Of a DNA stretch of 49,693 bases, positions 1 to 8,533 are shown in pieces. The stretch's first letter is position 1, and every line of letters begins with the position of its first letter. Source of the DNA: an uncultured Pseudomonadota bacterium (GTDB taxonomy: Bacteria > Pseudomonadota > Gammaproteobacteria > Methylococcales > Methylomonadaceae); contig CAINHO010000027.1 of NCBI GenBank assembly GCA_903848935.1, positions 1 through 49,693 on the forward strand, written 5' to 3'. The position numbers and the translations under genes are program-made. The notes beneath the pieces were generated by a model, which worked only from the letters and a program-made list of their open reading frames with translations, had not been told where the DNA came from and ran no database searches.

Positions 1-74
1 GTCAATAAATCGACTAATTTACCTTTGCCTTCGTCACCCCATTGTGTGCCGATAACAACTACATTTTTTGCCAT
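1..74 (-). CDS. purA: Adenylosuccinate synthetase, N-terminal fragment (runs off window)
   Basis: Only the first 24 codons are inside the window. They read [19 protein letters not shown] followed by LVDLL, the invariant N-terminus of adenylosuccinate synthetase, with the GDEGKGK GTP-binding loop. The enzyme joins aspartate to IMP in AMP synthesis in the cytoplasm. The start is the ATG at 74, preceded by a weak GGAA. In many beta- and gammaproteobacteria purA directly follows hisZ; here five accessory genes separate them. Confidence 0.93.
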   Translation of the reverse strand, partial: MAKNVVVIGTQWGDEGKGKLVDLL

Positions 75-101
75 AATGATTCCAAGTTTTGTTAAGTATT
101 T

Positions 102-896
102 TTAGAAGTTATTTAGTTTTTTCGTTTCACTTGAATCACTTGCAAGCGCATTCATTTCAACGCCCGACATTCCAATTAACTGAAATTGCTCAAGATGTCT
201 TTGAATAAAATTCTGTCCGCTCGTCGTGATTAAATTTATATCTTTGCTGATGAGTTGCATATCGTCATTCAATTGCACAATAAAGCGCGTCGCGTTATCA
301 ATAATCCCCGCGAGTTTTTTATCAACCGCGTTAATCATGATATTTCGGCTTGCTTCACTCATGTTCGCATTTCCTTCAATCCGTTCAAGTTGGTCTTGTG
401 CTTGTTGTAACGCTCTATCTTGCAATTCGTTATACCGTTCAGTTTTTTCGTGAATCAAATCGTAGGCTTTTCGTTGCAATTCAATTCGCATTGAACCAAT
501 CGCTTCAACTGCTTCAACGTTAATGCGCGTTAATTCTATTTGATATGCCATCATCGAATCAGAAACGGCTTTCATTCGTTCAAATTCTTTATCTTTTTTG
601 AGTTGTTCAATTTCTGTGATGATTCGGACAATTTCAGTTTCACGTTTAATCTGCAAATCCGTTTGATGTGATTGTTCTTTTATATTCAAACCAGATTGAT
701 GCGTTTGTTCCTTCATTCGTTGATTAGATAATTCCTTTTCTACACCGACTTGGCGTTGAATATCGCGTCCAACATCACTGTCCTTTGAACTTTCAGATCG
801 ACTATGCTCGGAACGCTTCAAAGGCTCTTGTAACCAACTGCTCACCGCGCCACCAACTGATGATAAAACATTTCCTAACGTGCTGAAAAATCCCAT
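102..896 (-). CDS. Unknown coiled-coil protein
   Basis: I do not recognise this 264-residue protein. The first 22 residues are glycine-, serine- and leucine-rich (GFFSTLGNVLSSVGGAVSSW) and could form an amphipathic or membrane-associating helix. Residues about 40-180 are rich in E, K, Q and R with heptad-like spacing, so a long coiled coil is likely; a quasi-repeat of the type KEQ-HQ(S/T)-LNIK/LQIK occurs near residues 60-85. The start at 896 is preceded by AGGAAG. It begins 3 bases after the stop of the gene at 900-1379, so the two are surely co-transcribed. It separates purA from its usual partner. Function unknown. Confidence 0.75.
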   Translation of the reverse strand: MGFFSTLGNVLSSVGGAVSSWLQEPLKRSEHSRSESSKDSDVGRDIQRQVGVEKELSNQRMKEQTHQSGLNIKEQSHQTDLQIKRETEIVRIITEIEQLKKDKEFERMKAVSDSMMAYQIELTRINVEAVEAIGSMRIELQRKAYDLIHEKTERYNELQDRALQQAQDQLERIEGNANMSEASRNIMINAVDKKLAGIIDNATRFIVQLNDDMQLISKDINLITTSGQNFIQRHLEQFQLIGMSGVEMNALASDSSETKKLNNF

Positions 897-899
897 GAC

Positions 900-1379
900 T
901 TATACTTCCTGTTCGCTTAACTTCTTAATTTCTCTGTCAAATATAACGCGATTCTTGTCTAACGTAATTTCCAACGTATTTCGCATCAACTCAGATTTTT
1001 CACCCGCTTTAATAAACTGATTTAAAACCGTTTCCATATCTTTAACTAACGAAATTCCTAAATTTAATTGTCCCGCATGGTCTGTTTTTACAATTGACCA
1101 TTTACCCAACAATTTAAGAAAAACCGTCGCAAAAATAGCTTCGGCTTCTTTTTGTTTATCATTGAAAAAAGTTGCTTCATGACTAAACAATTGCCAATGA
1201 CGGCTTAACCACATCATAAAGTATTTTTCACGCGCCAAACTTAACAAAGCAGGACTGTCTTCATATTTGAAAGACGGCGCGTAAATATCAGGTTTATGGT
1301 CTAAAAAATCTTGTACTATTTCAGCTCTGCCTTGTTTTAACACTTGCAACGCGGCAAATGTTTCTTTTTTAGTCAGCAT
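900..1379 (-). CDS. Unknown helical protein
   Basis: This 159-residue protein is not recognised. It is predicted mostly helical, with an aromatic segment near the middle (YFMMWLSRHWQLF) and no signal peptide or clear membrane span. I chose the ATG at 1379, which lies inside the end of the preceding gene (11-base overlap with 1369-1773) and implies translational coupling; the upstream in-frame TTG at 1382 adds one residue. It is the middle gene of a tightly packed trio of unknowns inserted between hisZ and purA. Confidence 0.72.
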   Translation of the reverse strand: MLTKKETFAALQVLKQGRAEIVQDFLDHKPDIYAPSFKYEDSPALLSLAREKYFMMWLSRHWQLFSHEATFFNDKQKEAEAIFATVFLKLLGKWSIVKTDHAGQLNLGISLVKDMETVLNQFIKAGEKSELMRNTLEITLDKNRVIFDREIKKLSEQEV

Positions 1380-1773
1380 CAACTTTTGAAGAATTCACGC
1401 CAAGGTTATCAAGTTTCGCTTTTGAAACTTCTTGTTTAGTTTCTTCTTTGAAAATACTCAACACTTGAACAACGTGTGTTTTTGCTAAATCGCTACTTAA
1501 ATCAATGCTTTTTGTGTAGCTTGCAACCAATTCTTCAATCCATTGTGAAGCCACTTTTTTGTCAATTTCTTGAGTTTGCAACGTTTGCACAACTTCGCGC
1601 AAAGTTTGGGTAAAGAATTGCGAACGTTCACGGCGCAAGTCTTCCTGCAAAGAAGCGGCAAATTTGATTTCTTCTTTGTAACCTTTAATCATTTCCAAAT
1701 AATGTTTTTCATATTGGAAAAGTAATTCTAATTTTGCTTTTGTATCGTTTAATTCTTCTGCTGTGGTTGACAT
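1369..1773 (-). CDS. Unknown helical protein, first gene of a three-gene set
   Basis: This 134-residue protein is not recognised. It is almost wholly helical and highly charged (residues 5-60 read as a coiled coil), with no cysteines. The start was set at the ATG at 1773 because ACGGAGATAGCT stands directly before it; an open frame continues 24 codons upstream but has no ribosome site. The last codons overlap the next gene. Overlap and 3-base spacing suggest that the three products of 102-1773 work together, perhaps as one complex, but nothing shows the job. Confidence 0.75.
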   Translation of the reverse strand: MSTTAEELNDTKAKLELLFQYEKHYLEMIKGYKEEIKFAASLQEDLRRERSQFFTQTLREVVQTLQTQEIDKKVASQWIEELVASYTKSIDLSSDLAKTHVVQVLSIFKEETKQEVSKAKLDNLGVNSSKVDAD

Positions 1774-1877
1774 AGCTATCTCCGTTAATGTTGTTGATTG
1801 ATTAGAATGTTTAGGTATCCACAATACGTTATATGTTTCTATCATGGTTTCCTTTTGCTTTTAAATTGATTTCATAT

Positions 1878-2159
1878 TTACGCGCATAACTTTAAATCAT
1901 GAAAATGCTCTATTTCGTTGTGATACAAATCCGTAATCGGAAAACATAAATCGTAATCCCCCCAAATCAATTCACCGTATTCAATCCGAAAAGTTGCAAA
2001 CTTTTCTAAATCTAACCATTCACGAATATCAGGATGGCGCGAACGTGATAAAAATGGTTTGAAGTTAATCACTTGTTCACTTTCATCATCAAACCGAAGA
2101 AAAATTTGATAATCACCAATTTGTTTCGCGATTTTGATGTTAATAACGTCAGGCATCAT
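1878..2159 (-). CDS. DUF2442 family protein
   Basis: This 93-residue protein matches the general pattern of DUF2442: a beta-rich start with FDDESEQVINFKPFL, then a segment with a charged pair and IEYGELIWGDYDLCFPI, where family members have a V-D-x-G-x-I-x-W-x-x-G-x-D pattern. Its ATG overlaps the TGA of the DUF4160 gene (2156-2159), so the two are translationally coupled. DUF4160 and DUF2442 genes are commonly adjacent in bacteria; a toxin-antitoxin-like role has been suspected, but I know of no proof. The same pair occurs again near 48.1-48.5 kb in a damaged state. Confidence 0.8.
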   Translation of the reverse strand: MMPDVINIKIAKQIGDYQIFLRFDDESEQVINFKPFLSRSRHPDIREWLDLEKFATFRIEYGELIWGDYDLCFPITDLYHNEIEHFHDLKLCA

Positions 2160-2461
2160 TTCAATCTCCGAGTGATATTTTCAGCAGTAACGTGTTTGTG
2201 TAACACGAAAAAATCAATCCACTTTTGAATAATTTCATTTGTTTTAGCTGTCACAATTTCTTTGAAATAACGCATTTCATTCGACTGTAAAGGTTGCCGT
2301 CCTGTTACATCGGTGAAGTTAATTTCAATAACTTCACCTTCAATAATGATAAATTCGGCTCTCGATTCACGACCTTGACTTTTGCCGTGAACATGAACAG
2401 GTTCATGTTCGTTAGCGTAAAACATGATGATTAAGCCGAAATAATCATAAAGTTTTGGCAT
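2156..2461 (-). CDS. DUF4160 family protein
   Basis: This 101-residue protein begins MPKLYDYFGLIIMFYANEHE followed by PVHVHGKSQG, the family hallmark: a short hydrophobic N-terminus, then N-E-H-x-P-x-H-V-H. The C-terminal half (VTGRQPLQSNEM to KWIDFF) matches the helical half of DUF4160. The histidine-rich loop suggests metal or nucleic acid binding, but biochemical function is not known. It sits 5 bases after hisZ and overlaps the DUF2442 gene, so the pair may be read through from hisZ. Confidence 0.82.
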   Translation of the reverse strand: MPKLYDYFGLIIMFYANEHEPVHVHGKSQGRESRAEFIIIEGEVIEINFTDVTGRQPLQSNEMRYFKEIVTAKTNEIIQKWIDFFVLHKHVTAENITRRLK

Positions 2462-2466
2462 TGCAA

Positions 2467-3660
2467 CTATTTCAAAAGTGCTTCAACAACCCAAACACTT
2501 TCCGAATTTTTCACCAAAACCGCCGTACAATTTAACTCAATCGCGCCACCAATTTGATTTGGTAATTGTTGAATAACCGCCCGACCTTGAGCGCGTAAAT
2601 CCCGAATCGTTTCACACAAATTCACATCTTCAATATACGGCGCAAAAATTTTGTCACGTTCTGGCTGTTCAATGCCATTTTGTTTATTAAGTGCAGTCAA
2701 GGTTTTTAAATCGGCACTAAAACCTGTTGCAGGACGTTCACGTCCAAAAATTGCACCGATGTTGTCATAACGTCCGCCGCGTGCGATTTCTTTACCGATT
2801 GTCGGTACAAATGCGGCAAACACAACGCCCGTGTGATAGTGATAACCACGCAATTCTGCTAAATCAAAACTGATTGAAAGAGAAGGAAAATAACGCGCCA
2901 AAGCGGTTGAAATTGCGTCTAAATCGTCTAAGGCTTTTTGAGCATTTTCAGATTTAAACAAATTCCGTGCTTTTGCTAAAACGGTTTTATCGCCGTTTAA
3001 TTCAGGCAATTTCAACAACGCGATTTTTAAATCATTCGTCAAATTATAACTTTCGAGTAAATCTTTTAATTCAGGACGGGCTTTGCGTTGCAACACATCA
3101 AATAATTCACTTTCTTGAATATGCGTTAAATTTGCCTCTTCTGCCAACGCACGGTAAATTCCAACGTGTCCCAAATCTAAATGCACATTCAAAACACCAG
3201 ACATCGCGAGCATTTCCAGCATCAAACGAATCACTTCTAAATCACTTTCCTTACCTGCGTGACCATAAAGTTCTGCGCCAATTTGCATCGGAGAGCGTGA
3301 TTTTTCGAGCGCGTCGCCGCGTGTGTGCAAAATTGTCCCGACGTAACACAGACGAGTTGGATGTTCGTGTTTCAAATTATGAGCATCAATTCGTGCCACT
3401 TGCGGAGTCATATCCGCTCGAACACCGAGCATTTTGCCACTAATTTGGTCAGTCAATTTAAACGTCTGCAAATCCAATTCATGCCCCGAACCCGTCAATA
3501 GCGAATCTAAAAAATCGACAAACGGTGGCACAACGAGTTGATACCCCCAGTTCTCAAACGTCTTGAGTAATTTTGCGCGGAGGATTTCTAAGCGTTGCGC
3601 TTCATCGGGAAGTAATTCATCTATGCCGTCGGGTAACAGCCAAGCATCTTGTTGTTGCAT
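2467..3660 (-). CDS. hisZ: ATP phosphoribosyltransferase regulatory subunit HisZ
   Basis: HisZ is a catalytically inactive paralogue of histidyl-tRNA synthetase that pairs with short-form HisG to catalyse the first step of histidine synthesis. The sequence shows class II synthetase features: WLLPDGIDELLPDEA at the start, motif-2-like RLCYVGTILHTRG, and the glycine-rich RGGRYDNIG. The length, 397 residues, is normal. I chose the ATG at 3660 rather than the one at 3675: the family begins a few residues before WLLP, GGAAAAAAG precedes 3660, and the upstream ATG falls in the tail of the hflC terminator. Five accessory genes follow in place of purA. Confidence 0.92.
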   Translation of the reverse strand: MQQQDAWLLPDGIDELLPDEAQRLEILRAKLLKTFENWGYQLVVPPFVDFLDSLLTGSGHELDLQTFKLTDQISGKMLGVRADMTPQVARIDAHNLKHEHPTRLCYVGTILHTRGDALEKSRSPMQIGAELYGHAGKESDLEVIRLMLEMLAMSGVLNVHLDLGHVGIYRALAEEANLTHIQESELFDVLQRKARPELKDLLESYNLTNDLKIALLKLPELNGDKTVLAKARNLFKSENAQKALDDLDAISTALARYFPSLSISFDLAELRGYHYHTGVVFAAFVPTIGKEIARGGRYDNIGAIFGRERPATGFSADLKTLTALNKQNGIEQPERDKIFAPYIEDVNLCETIRDLRAQGRAVIQQLPNQIGGAIELNCTAVLVKNSESVWVVEALLK

Positions 3661-3675
3661 CTTTTTTCCATTCAA

Positions 3676-3703
3676 AGAAAACGCCCCGAGTGTGGAGCGT
3701 TTA
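3676..3703 (-). terminator. Rho-independent terminator after hflC
   Basis: Read on the minus strand, AACGCTCC and GGGGCGTT form an 8-bp stem (one G-T pair) around a 6-base loop, followed by TTTCTTT. It lies between the hflC stop and the hisZ start, so hisZ probably has its own promoter or depends on read-through. Confidence 0.65.
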
Positions 3704-3731
3704 TTTTTAAAAATGTGTTCAATCTAAAAAT

Positions 3732-4586
3732 TTATTTCCGATTTTTAAAATACTGGAAGAAATCGGAAGTGGGTTCTAACACCAATGTACTTGAACTGGT
3801 GAAAGTCTTTTTATAAGCATTCAAACTACGGTAGAACGTGAAAAATTCGCTATCTTGGTTATAGGCTTTGGCGTAAATATCTGCCGCTGTCGCATCACCT
3901 TCACCGCGTAATTTTTCAGCATCACGATACGCATTCGCTAAGGTGACAACACGCTGTCTGTCGGCATCGGCGCGAATACGTTCGGCAGCTTCAGCACCTT
4001 CGGAACGGAACTCACGCGCTACACGCTCACGTTCTGCTTCCATTCGACGAAATACCGACGTGCTGACTTCTTCGGGTAAATCGATTCGCATCACTTGCAC
4101 ATCGACAATTTCTAAACCTAACGCAGCGGCAGGTGCTGTTACATTCTTGATTAAAATATCGCGGATTTCGCTGCGATCTGTCGAAACCAACTGTTTGATA
4201 TTACGCTTGCCGAATTCACCGCGAAATAAATCTTTCACGATTTGATCTAAACGCAAATTGGCTTGATCCGTATCGCCTGCCACCACGGTATAAAACGTTT
4301 TCACATTGCCGATTTTCCATTTTACAAACGAATCCACGATGACGTTTTTCTTTTCAGCGGTTAAAAAACGTTCGGGTTTGGAATCCATGGTTTGAATTCG
4401 GGCATCGAAATGTTTGATATTGTTAATCAACGGCAATTTAACGTGCAACCCTGGTTTGTAATCGTCTTTTACGATTTCACCAAGTTGAAATTTAATGGCT
4501 CTTTCACTTTCACTAACCGTGAAAACGCTCATCATTCCGACTAAAAAAACACTCGCTATGCCTAATACGATTTGATTTGGGTTCAT
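3732..4586 (-). CDS. hflC: HflC, SPFH-domain modulator of FtsH protease
   Basis: HflC forms, with HflK, the large periplasmic-side cage that surrounds FtsH and tunes its proteolysis of membrane proteins. One N-terminal membrane span (residues about 5-22) precedes the SPFH domain (VSESERAIKFQLGEIVKDDY onwards) and a helical, alanine- and arginine-rich segment (EAERERVAREFRSEGAEAAE). The 284-residue length is usual. It starts one base after the hflK stop. Confidence 0.95.
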   Translation of the reverse strand: MNPNQIVLGIASVFLVGMMSVFTVSESERAIKFQLGEIVKDDYKPGLHVKLPLINNIKHFDARIQTMDSKPERFLTAEKKNVIVDSFVKWKIGNVKTFYTVVAGDTDQANLRLDQIVKDLFRGEFGKRNIKQLVSTDRSEIRDILIKNVTAPAAALGLEIVDVQVMRIDLPEEVSTSVFRRMEAERERVAREFRSEGAEAAERIRADADRQRVVTLANAYRDAEKLRGEGDATAADIYAKAYNQDSEFFTFYRSLNAYKKTFTSSSTLVLEPTSDFFQYFKNRK

Positions 4587-4587
4587 T

Positions 4588-5826
4588 TTAACGTCCTCTC
4601 ATATCGTTTTGGCGACCACGACTATTATTGTTTGTAATGCTCGGCACAGTTAATGGCACGTTTGGTGAAATGACAGGTTCTTCAACGGTTGCCGACGAAA
4701 CGTGCGGTGCATTGATAACGGGTGCAGTCGCGGCATTTTGTGGATTTTGCATGAGTTTATCGAGCGGTAAATACATCACGTTGCTGCCGTTTTTCACATC
4801 GACAATCACATTATTGGTGTTACCCAAAACGGATTCCATTGTTTCAATGTACAAACGTTTGCGAGTCACGTCGGGAGCTTTCGTATATTCGGTTAAAAGC
4901 TGTGAAAAACGACTGGTTTCACCTTGCGCTTGCGCTAAAACTTGTTCTTTATAACCTTCCGCTTCTTGCATTTTACGAGCCGCTGCACCACGCGCTTTTG
5001 GAATCACATCATTGGCATAGGCTTGCGCTTCATTGATTAAACGCTGTTCATCTTCACGCGCTTTAATCGCATCAGCGAACGCATTTTGAACTTGTTCGGG
5101 TGGTTGTGCGTCTTGTAAATTCACGCTAGTCACTTGAATGCCAGAATTGTAACTGTCCATCACATTTTGAATTTCTTTTTTGATTTCAGCGACGATTTCG
5201 CCCCGTCCTTCTGTCAAAATAAAATCCATTGTGCTGCTACCCACTACGCCACGTTGTGCGCTTTCGGTAACGTGTTTCAAAGTTGCAGCAGGATTGGCGA
5301 CGTTGAAAATAAAGGCTTTCGCGTCTTTGACTTGATATTGAACCGCTAAACGTACATCGACATAATTTTCATCTTTAGTCAGCATTAACGCTTCTTTGGG
5401 AACCGAGCCGCCGTTCACCAAATCGCCGCTACCGTTACTGCGATAACCGACTTCGATAAAACGTTGTTGTTTGACGTTCACTAACGCAACTTGTTCAATC
5501 GGGGCAGGTAAATGCCAATTCAAACCCGCTTGCGTGGTGCCAATGTATTTGCCGAAACGGGTTTCAACACCGTGATTTCCTTCGTCAACAATGTAAAAAC
5601 CGCTCAACCCCCAAATAATTCCTACGCCAACCGCTAATAAACCTAAGCCTTTGAGCGAATTTCCTGAAAAACCATCGCCATTTTCACCACCGTTGTTACC
5701 ACCAAAAATTTGCTCCAATTTTTTTTGTAACGAACGAATGGCTTCGTCTAATTCAGGCGCGTCATCATTCGCACTTTTTCCACTCCACGGGTCTTTTTTA
5801 CCGCCACCAGGTTCATTCCACGACAT
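4588..5826 (-). CDS. hflK: HflK, SPFH-domain modulator of FtsH protease
   Basis: HflK is the partner of HflC in the FtsH regulatory complex. The start at 5826 (MSWNEPGGGKKDPW) is fixed by GGAGTAACT directly upstream; this glycine-, tryptophan- and proline-rich N-terminus is characteristic. One membrane span lies near residues 58-78, followed by the SPFH domain (GVETRFGKY) and a helical region (DAIKAREDEQRLINEAQAYA). The C-terminal 60 residues are proline-, valine- and asparagine-rich and probably disordered. The protein has 412 residues. hfq and hflX, often upstream, are not here. Confidence 0.95.
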   Translation of the reverse strand: MSWNEPGGGKKDPWSGKSANDDAPELDEAIRSLQKKLEQIFGGNNGGENGDGFSGNSLKGLGLLAVGVGIIWGLSGFYIVDEGNHGVETRFGKYIGTTQAGLNWHLPAPIEQVALVNVKQQRFIEVGYRSNGSGDLVNGGSVPKEALMLTKDENYVDVRLAVQYQVKDAKAFIFNVANPAATLKHVTESAQRGVVGSSTMDFILTEGRGEIVAEIKKEIQNVMDSYNSGIQVTSVNLQDAQPPEQVQNAFADAIKAREDEQRLINEAQAYANDVIPKARGAAARKMQEAEGYKEQVLAQAQGETSRFSQLLTEYTKAPDVTRKRLYIETMESVLGNTNNVIVDVKNGSNVMYLPLDKLMQNPQNAATAPVINAPHVSSATVEEPVISPNVPLTVPSITNNNSRGRQNDMRGR

Positions 5827-5878
5827 AGTTACTCCATTTTTGTTATTCATAATTAAGTTGCCAACCGTCTAAGCCGCA

Positions 5879-6058
5879 TTATTTGTGATAAATTTTCTGC
5901 ACCAAATTGTAAAACCATCGCGGTCGAAATAATACCACCCACATCAACGCTAACCCCGAAATCGGCACTGGCCCGACTTCCAAAATTGTGATCAGTAATA
6001 ACGCAAATAAGCATAATACGCGAAGGACAAGATTGCGAAACGGGGCAGGATATTTCAT
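5879..6058 (-). CDS. Small hydrophobic membrane protein (hypothetical)
   Basis: A 59-codon frame begins MKYPAPFRNLVLRVLCLFAL and continues with LLITILEVGPVPISGLALMW, then a positive C-terminal tail (FRPRWFYNLVQKIYHK). It looks like one or two membrane helices with a proline-containing turn. It fills the space between ispB (24 bases upstream) and hflK. No convincing ribosome site precedes the ATG, which lowers confidence. I do not recognise the family. Confidence 0.5.
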   Translation of the reverse strand: MKYPAPFRNLVLRVLCLFALLLITILEVGPVPISGLALMWVVLFRPRWFYNLVQKIYHK

Positions 6059-6081
6059 AAAACCATTGGAAAACAGCGTGT

Positions 6082-7074
6082 TTAATAATTTCGTTGTACC
6101 GCGAATTTCGCCAATAAAATCAGCGCATTTTTATAATCCGATTCGGGCAAAGCCGTGAGCGAGTCAATGGCTTTTTGTGCTTCTTCGTCAGCACGTTGTT
6201 CGGTATAAGTGATGGCCTGCGTGCGTTTGACGACGGCATAAACATCGTTGAAAACGTCTCGATTTCCCGTTGTAATCGCTGAAACAATAATCGCCGCTTC
6301 TTCAGGCGTGCCATTTTGAATCGCGTAAATTAACGGCAACGTGGGTTTACCCTCGGCTAAATCATCACCCAAATTTTTGCCCAATTCTTCTGCGCTGGCT
6401 TTGTAATCTAGCGCATCATCAATCAACTGAAACGCAATACCTAAATGTTGACCGTATTGTGCCAACGCAGTTTCGATTTCAACAGCCGAACCCGAAATAA
6501 TTGCGGCGAGTTGCGTTGCTGCACTGAATAAAATTGCGGTTTTACGCGCAATGACTTCTAAGTATTTGGCTTCGGTAGTTTCGGGATTATTGCAGTTGAG
6601 CAGCTGTAAAACTTCGCCTTCGGCAATCGCCGTGGTGGTTTTCGACAACAAGCCCATGACGCGCATATTGTCGGTACGAACCATCATTTCAAACGCACTG
6701 GAATACAAATAATCGCCCACTAACACGCTAGCGGCATTGCCCCAAACGGCATTCGCAGATTCTTTGCCGCGCCTCAAATCGGATTCATCAACCACATCGT
6801 CGTGCAACAACGTAGCGGTGTGAATAAATTCAACCACGGCGGCGAGAATCAAATGGTTTTGTGACACATCGCCTAAGGCTTTCGCGGTAAGCAATAACAA
6901 CATTGGACGCAAACGTTTACCTCCGTTACCAACGATATATCGCCCGATTTCGTTAATCAAAATTACGTCAGAACGCAGCTCATCAATAATCAACTGATCA
7001 ACAGCTTTGGCTTCAAGAAGGGTTAATTGTTTAATCGCGTTAAAATCAATCGGGGATGGAGAAGATGAACTCAT
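6082..7074 (-). CDS. ispB: Octaprenyl diphosphate synthase, IspB-type
   Basis: This trans-isoprenyl diphosphate synthase extends farnesyl diphosphate with isopentenyl diphosphate to make the ubiquinone side chain. Both aspartate-rich motifs are present: LLHDDVVDESDLRRG (first DDxxD) and FQLIDDALDY (second). GNGGKRLRPMLLLL is the conserved substrate-binding segment. The length of 330 residues is standard. Chain length (C40 or another) cannot be read from the sequence. Confidence 0.92.
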   Translation of the reverse strand: MSSSSPSPIDFNAIKQLTLLEAKAVDQLIIDELRSDVILINEIGRYIVGNGGKRLRPMLLLLTAKALGDVSQNHLILAAVVEFIHTATLLHDDVVDESDLRRGKESANAVWGNAASVLVGDYLYSSAFEMMVRTDNMRVMGLLSKTTTAIAEGEVLQLLNCNNPETTEAKYLEVIARKTAILFSAATQLAAIISGSAVEIETALAQYGQHLGIAFQLIDDALDYKASAEELGKNLGDDLAEGKPTLPLIYAIQNGTPEEAAIIVSAITTGNRDVFNDVYAVVKRTQAITYTEQRADEEAQKAIDSLTALPESDYKNALILLAKFAVQRNY

Positions 7075-7139
7075 TCGTTTTGTATTTTAGCTAAAGGTGA
7101 AATTGGGCGGCATTATAACGCATAAAAGCACGGGTAACA

Positions 7140-8417
7140 TTATTGATATGTCCGTTCATGTCGCCAAAACCAAGCCACTAAAAATATCGCGGGCAGTCCA
7201 ATCACTGACGCATAAATGAAAAAATTGATATAGCCAAAACGATCTACAATGATGCCCGAAAAACCACCGAGTAATTGCGCGGGAAAGGTCATTAACGAAC
7301 TAAACAGCGCGTATTGTGTTGCCGTGTAACCACTTCGCGCCAACCCCGATAAGTACGCAATAAACACTGCCGTCGCAAATCCGCCACTCAAATTGTCCGC
7401 GCTGATAACACCCGCGAGCAAAACCAAATCAGGTTTGACACTTGCCAACGCAGCAAAGAGTAAATTCGTACTAGCGGTGGCAATTGCGCCGACTAATAAT
7501 GGACGCATCACGCCATATCGCACCACAAAAACACCGCCTAATGCCGCACCCGCAATGGTCATGAAAAAGCCAAAAAGTTTGCTGATTTCGGCAATGTCTT
7601 TTTTGTTGAAACCCAAATCCAAATAAAACGGGTTTGCCATCACACCCATCGTGACATCGCTCATTTTATAAATTGCAATCAGCAACAAAATCAGCCAGCC
7701 CAATCGTCCTTGTCGAGCGAAAAAATCGGTGAATGGATGAATAATTGCGTCGCGAACTTGGTTTAAAAATGTGGTTTTTGATAGCGTCTCAAGTGTCTTT
7801 TCAACAACGGGAGAACTCAAACACAACGTCGTCACCACGCCAAAACTCATCGCCGCCGCCATCACGAAATACGCGGTGTGCCAATCAAAAAATTCAGCGA
7901 TATAAAACGAACCCGCACCTGCGACTAATAACGCTAAACGATAACCCAACACATACATTGCTGCCATCGCGCCCTGATATTCAATAACTGTCGATTCAAT
8001 CCGAAACGCATCAATGCTGACATCTTGCGTCGCGGAACAAAATGCTACGAGTATCGCGCAAGCCGCAATTGTCGTCAGTTCTGTTTGCGTATCAACACTC
8101 GCCATGCCGCACAATCCAGCGATAATTCCCAATTGCGCCAGCAACATCCAACTCCGACGTTGCCCTAAAAAGCGCGTCAAAATCGGCAAATGCACTTTAT
8201 CCACAATCGGTGACCATAGAATTTTGATGGAATACGTCGCGCTCACCCAACTGAAAAAGCCAATCACAGAACGTTCAACGCCTTCGTCACGCAACCATGC
8301 TGATAACGTCGAAAAAATCAGCAAATACGGTAGCCCCGCTGAAAATCCTAACGCAATCATACTCAAAACTTTTGGTTCAATATAAACCGCAAAGGCAGTA
8401 CGCCAACTTTTAGACAT
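7140..8417 (-). CDS. ampG: AmpG-like muropeptide permease (MFS)
   Basis: AmpG-type permeases bring GlcNAc-anhydro-muropeptides into the cytoplasm for peptidoglycan recycling. The 425-residue protein has about twelve hydrophobic spans and the typical opening (MIALGFSAGLPYLLIFSTLS) with AWLRDEGVERSVIGFFSWV, as in AmpG. The C-terminal half keeps the family's SADNLSGGFATAVFIAYLSG. The gene's first bases overlap the last codons of a GGDEF-like remnant read in another frame. Transport substrate is inferred from family. Confidence 0.85.
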   Translation of the reverse strand: MSKSWRTAFAVYIEPKVLSMIALGFSAGLPYLLIFSTLSAWLRDEGVERSVIGFFSWVSATYSIKILWSPIVDKVHLPILTRFLGQRRSWMLLAQLGIIAGLCGMASVDTQTELTTIAACAILVAFCSATQDVSIDAFRIESTVIEYQGAMAAMYVLGYRLALLVAGAGSFYIAEFFDWHTAYFVMAAAMSFGVVTTLCLSSPVVEKTLETLSKTTFLNQVRDAIIHPFTDFFARQGRLGWLILLLIAIYKMSDVTMGVMANPFYLDLGFNKKDIAEISKLFGFFMTIAGAALGGVFVVRYGVMRPLLVGAIATASTNLLFAALASVKPDLVLLAGVISADNLSGGFATAVFIAYLSGLARSGYTATQYALFSSLMTFPAQLLGGFSGIIVDRFGYINFFIYASVIGLPAIFLVAWFWRHERTYQ

Positions 8418-8522
8418 GGAAACAAACCTGATTTCGCCCTAGATTTTTCGCCTGATAAGGGCAGGTCTCGGCGGCTTCATTGCCATTGTTTACCATTTTA
8501 ATTCGGTTAGTCGAATTCAATG
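8410..8522 (-). pseudogene. Remnant of a GGDEF (diguanylate cyclase) C-terminus
   Basis: Reading the minus strand in one frame up to the TAA at 8410 gives a peptide ending YQAKNLGRNQVCFHV. The pattern Y-x-A-K-x-x-G-R-N-x-V is the typical last helix and strand of GGDEF domains. The rest of the domain, including any GGDEF motif, is absent, and the preceding codons do not match the family. I read this as a decayed stub between ppk and ampG. The match is short (about 12 residues), so chance resemblance is possible. Confidence 0.45.
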
Positions 8523-8533
8523 CACCCACTAAC

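Noticed and set aside
1878..2461. Firm toxin-antitoxin label for the DUF4160/DUF2442 pair
   Set aside because: The gene pairing is suggestive, but no toxin fold or biochemical proof is known to me, so it is kept as a hypothesis.
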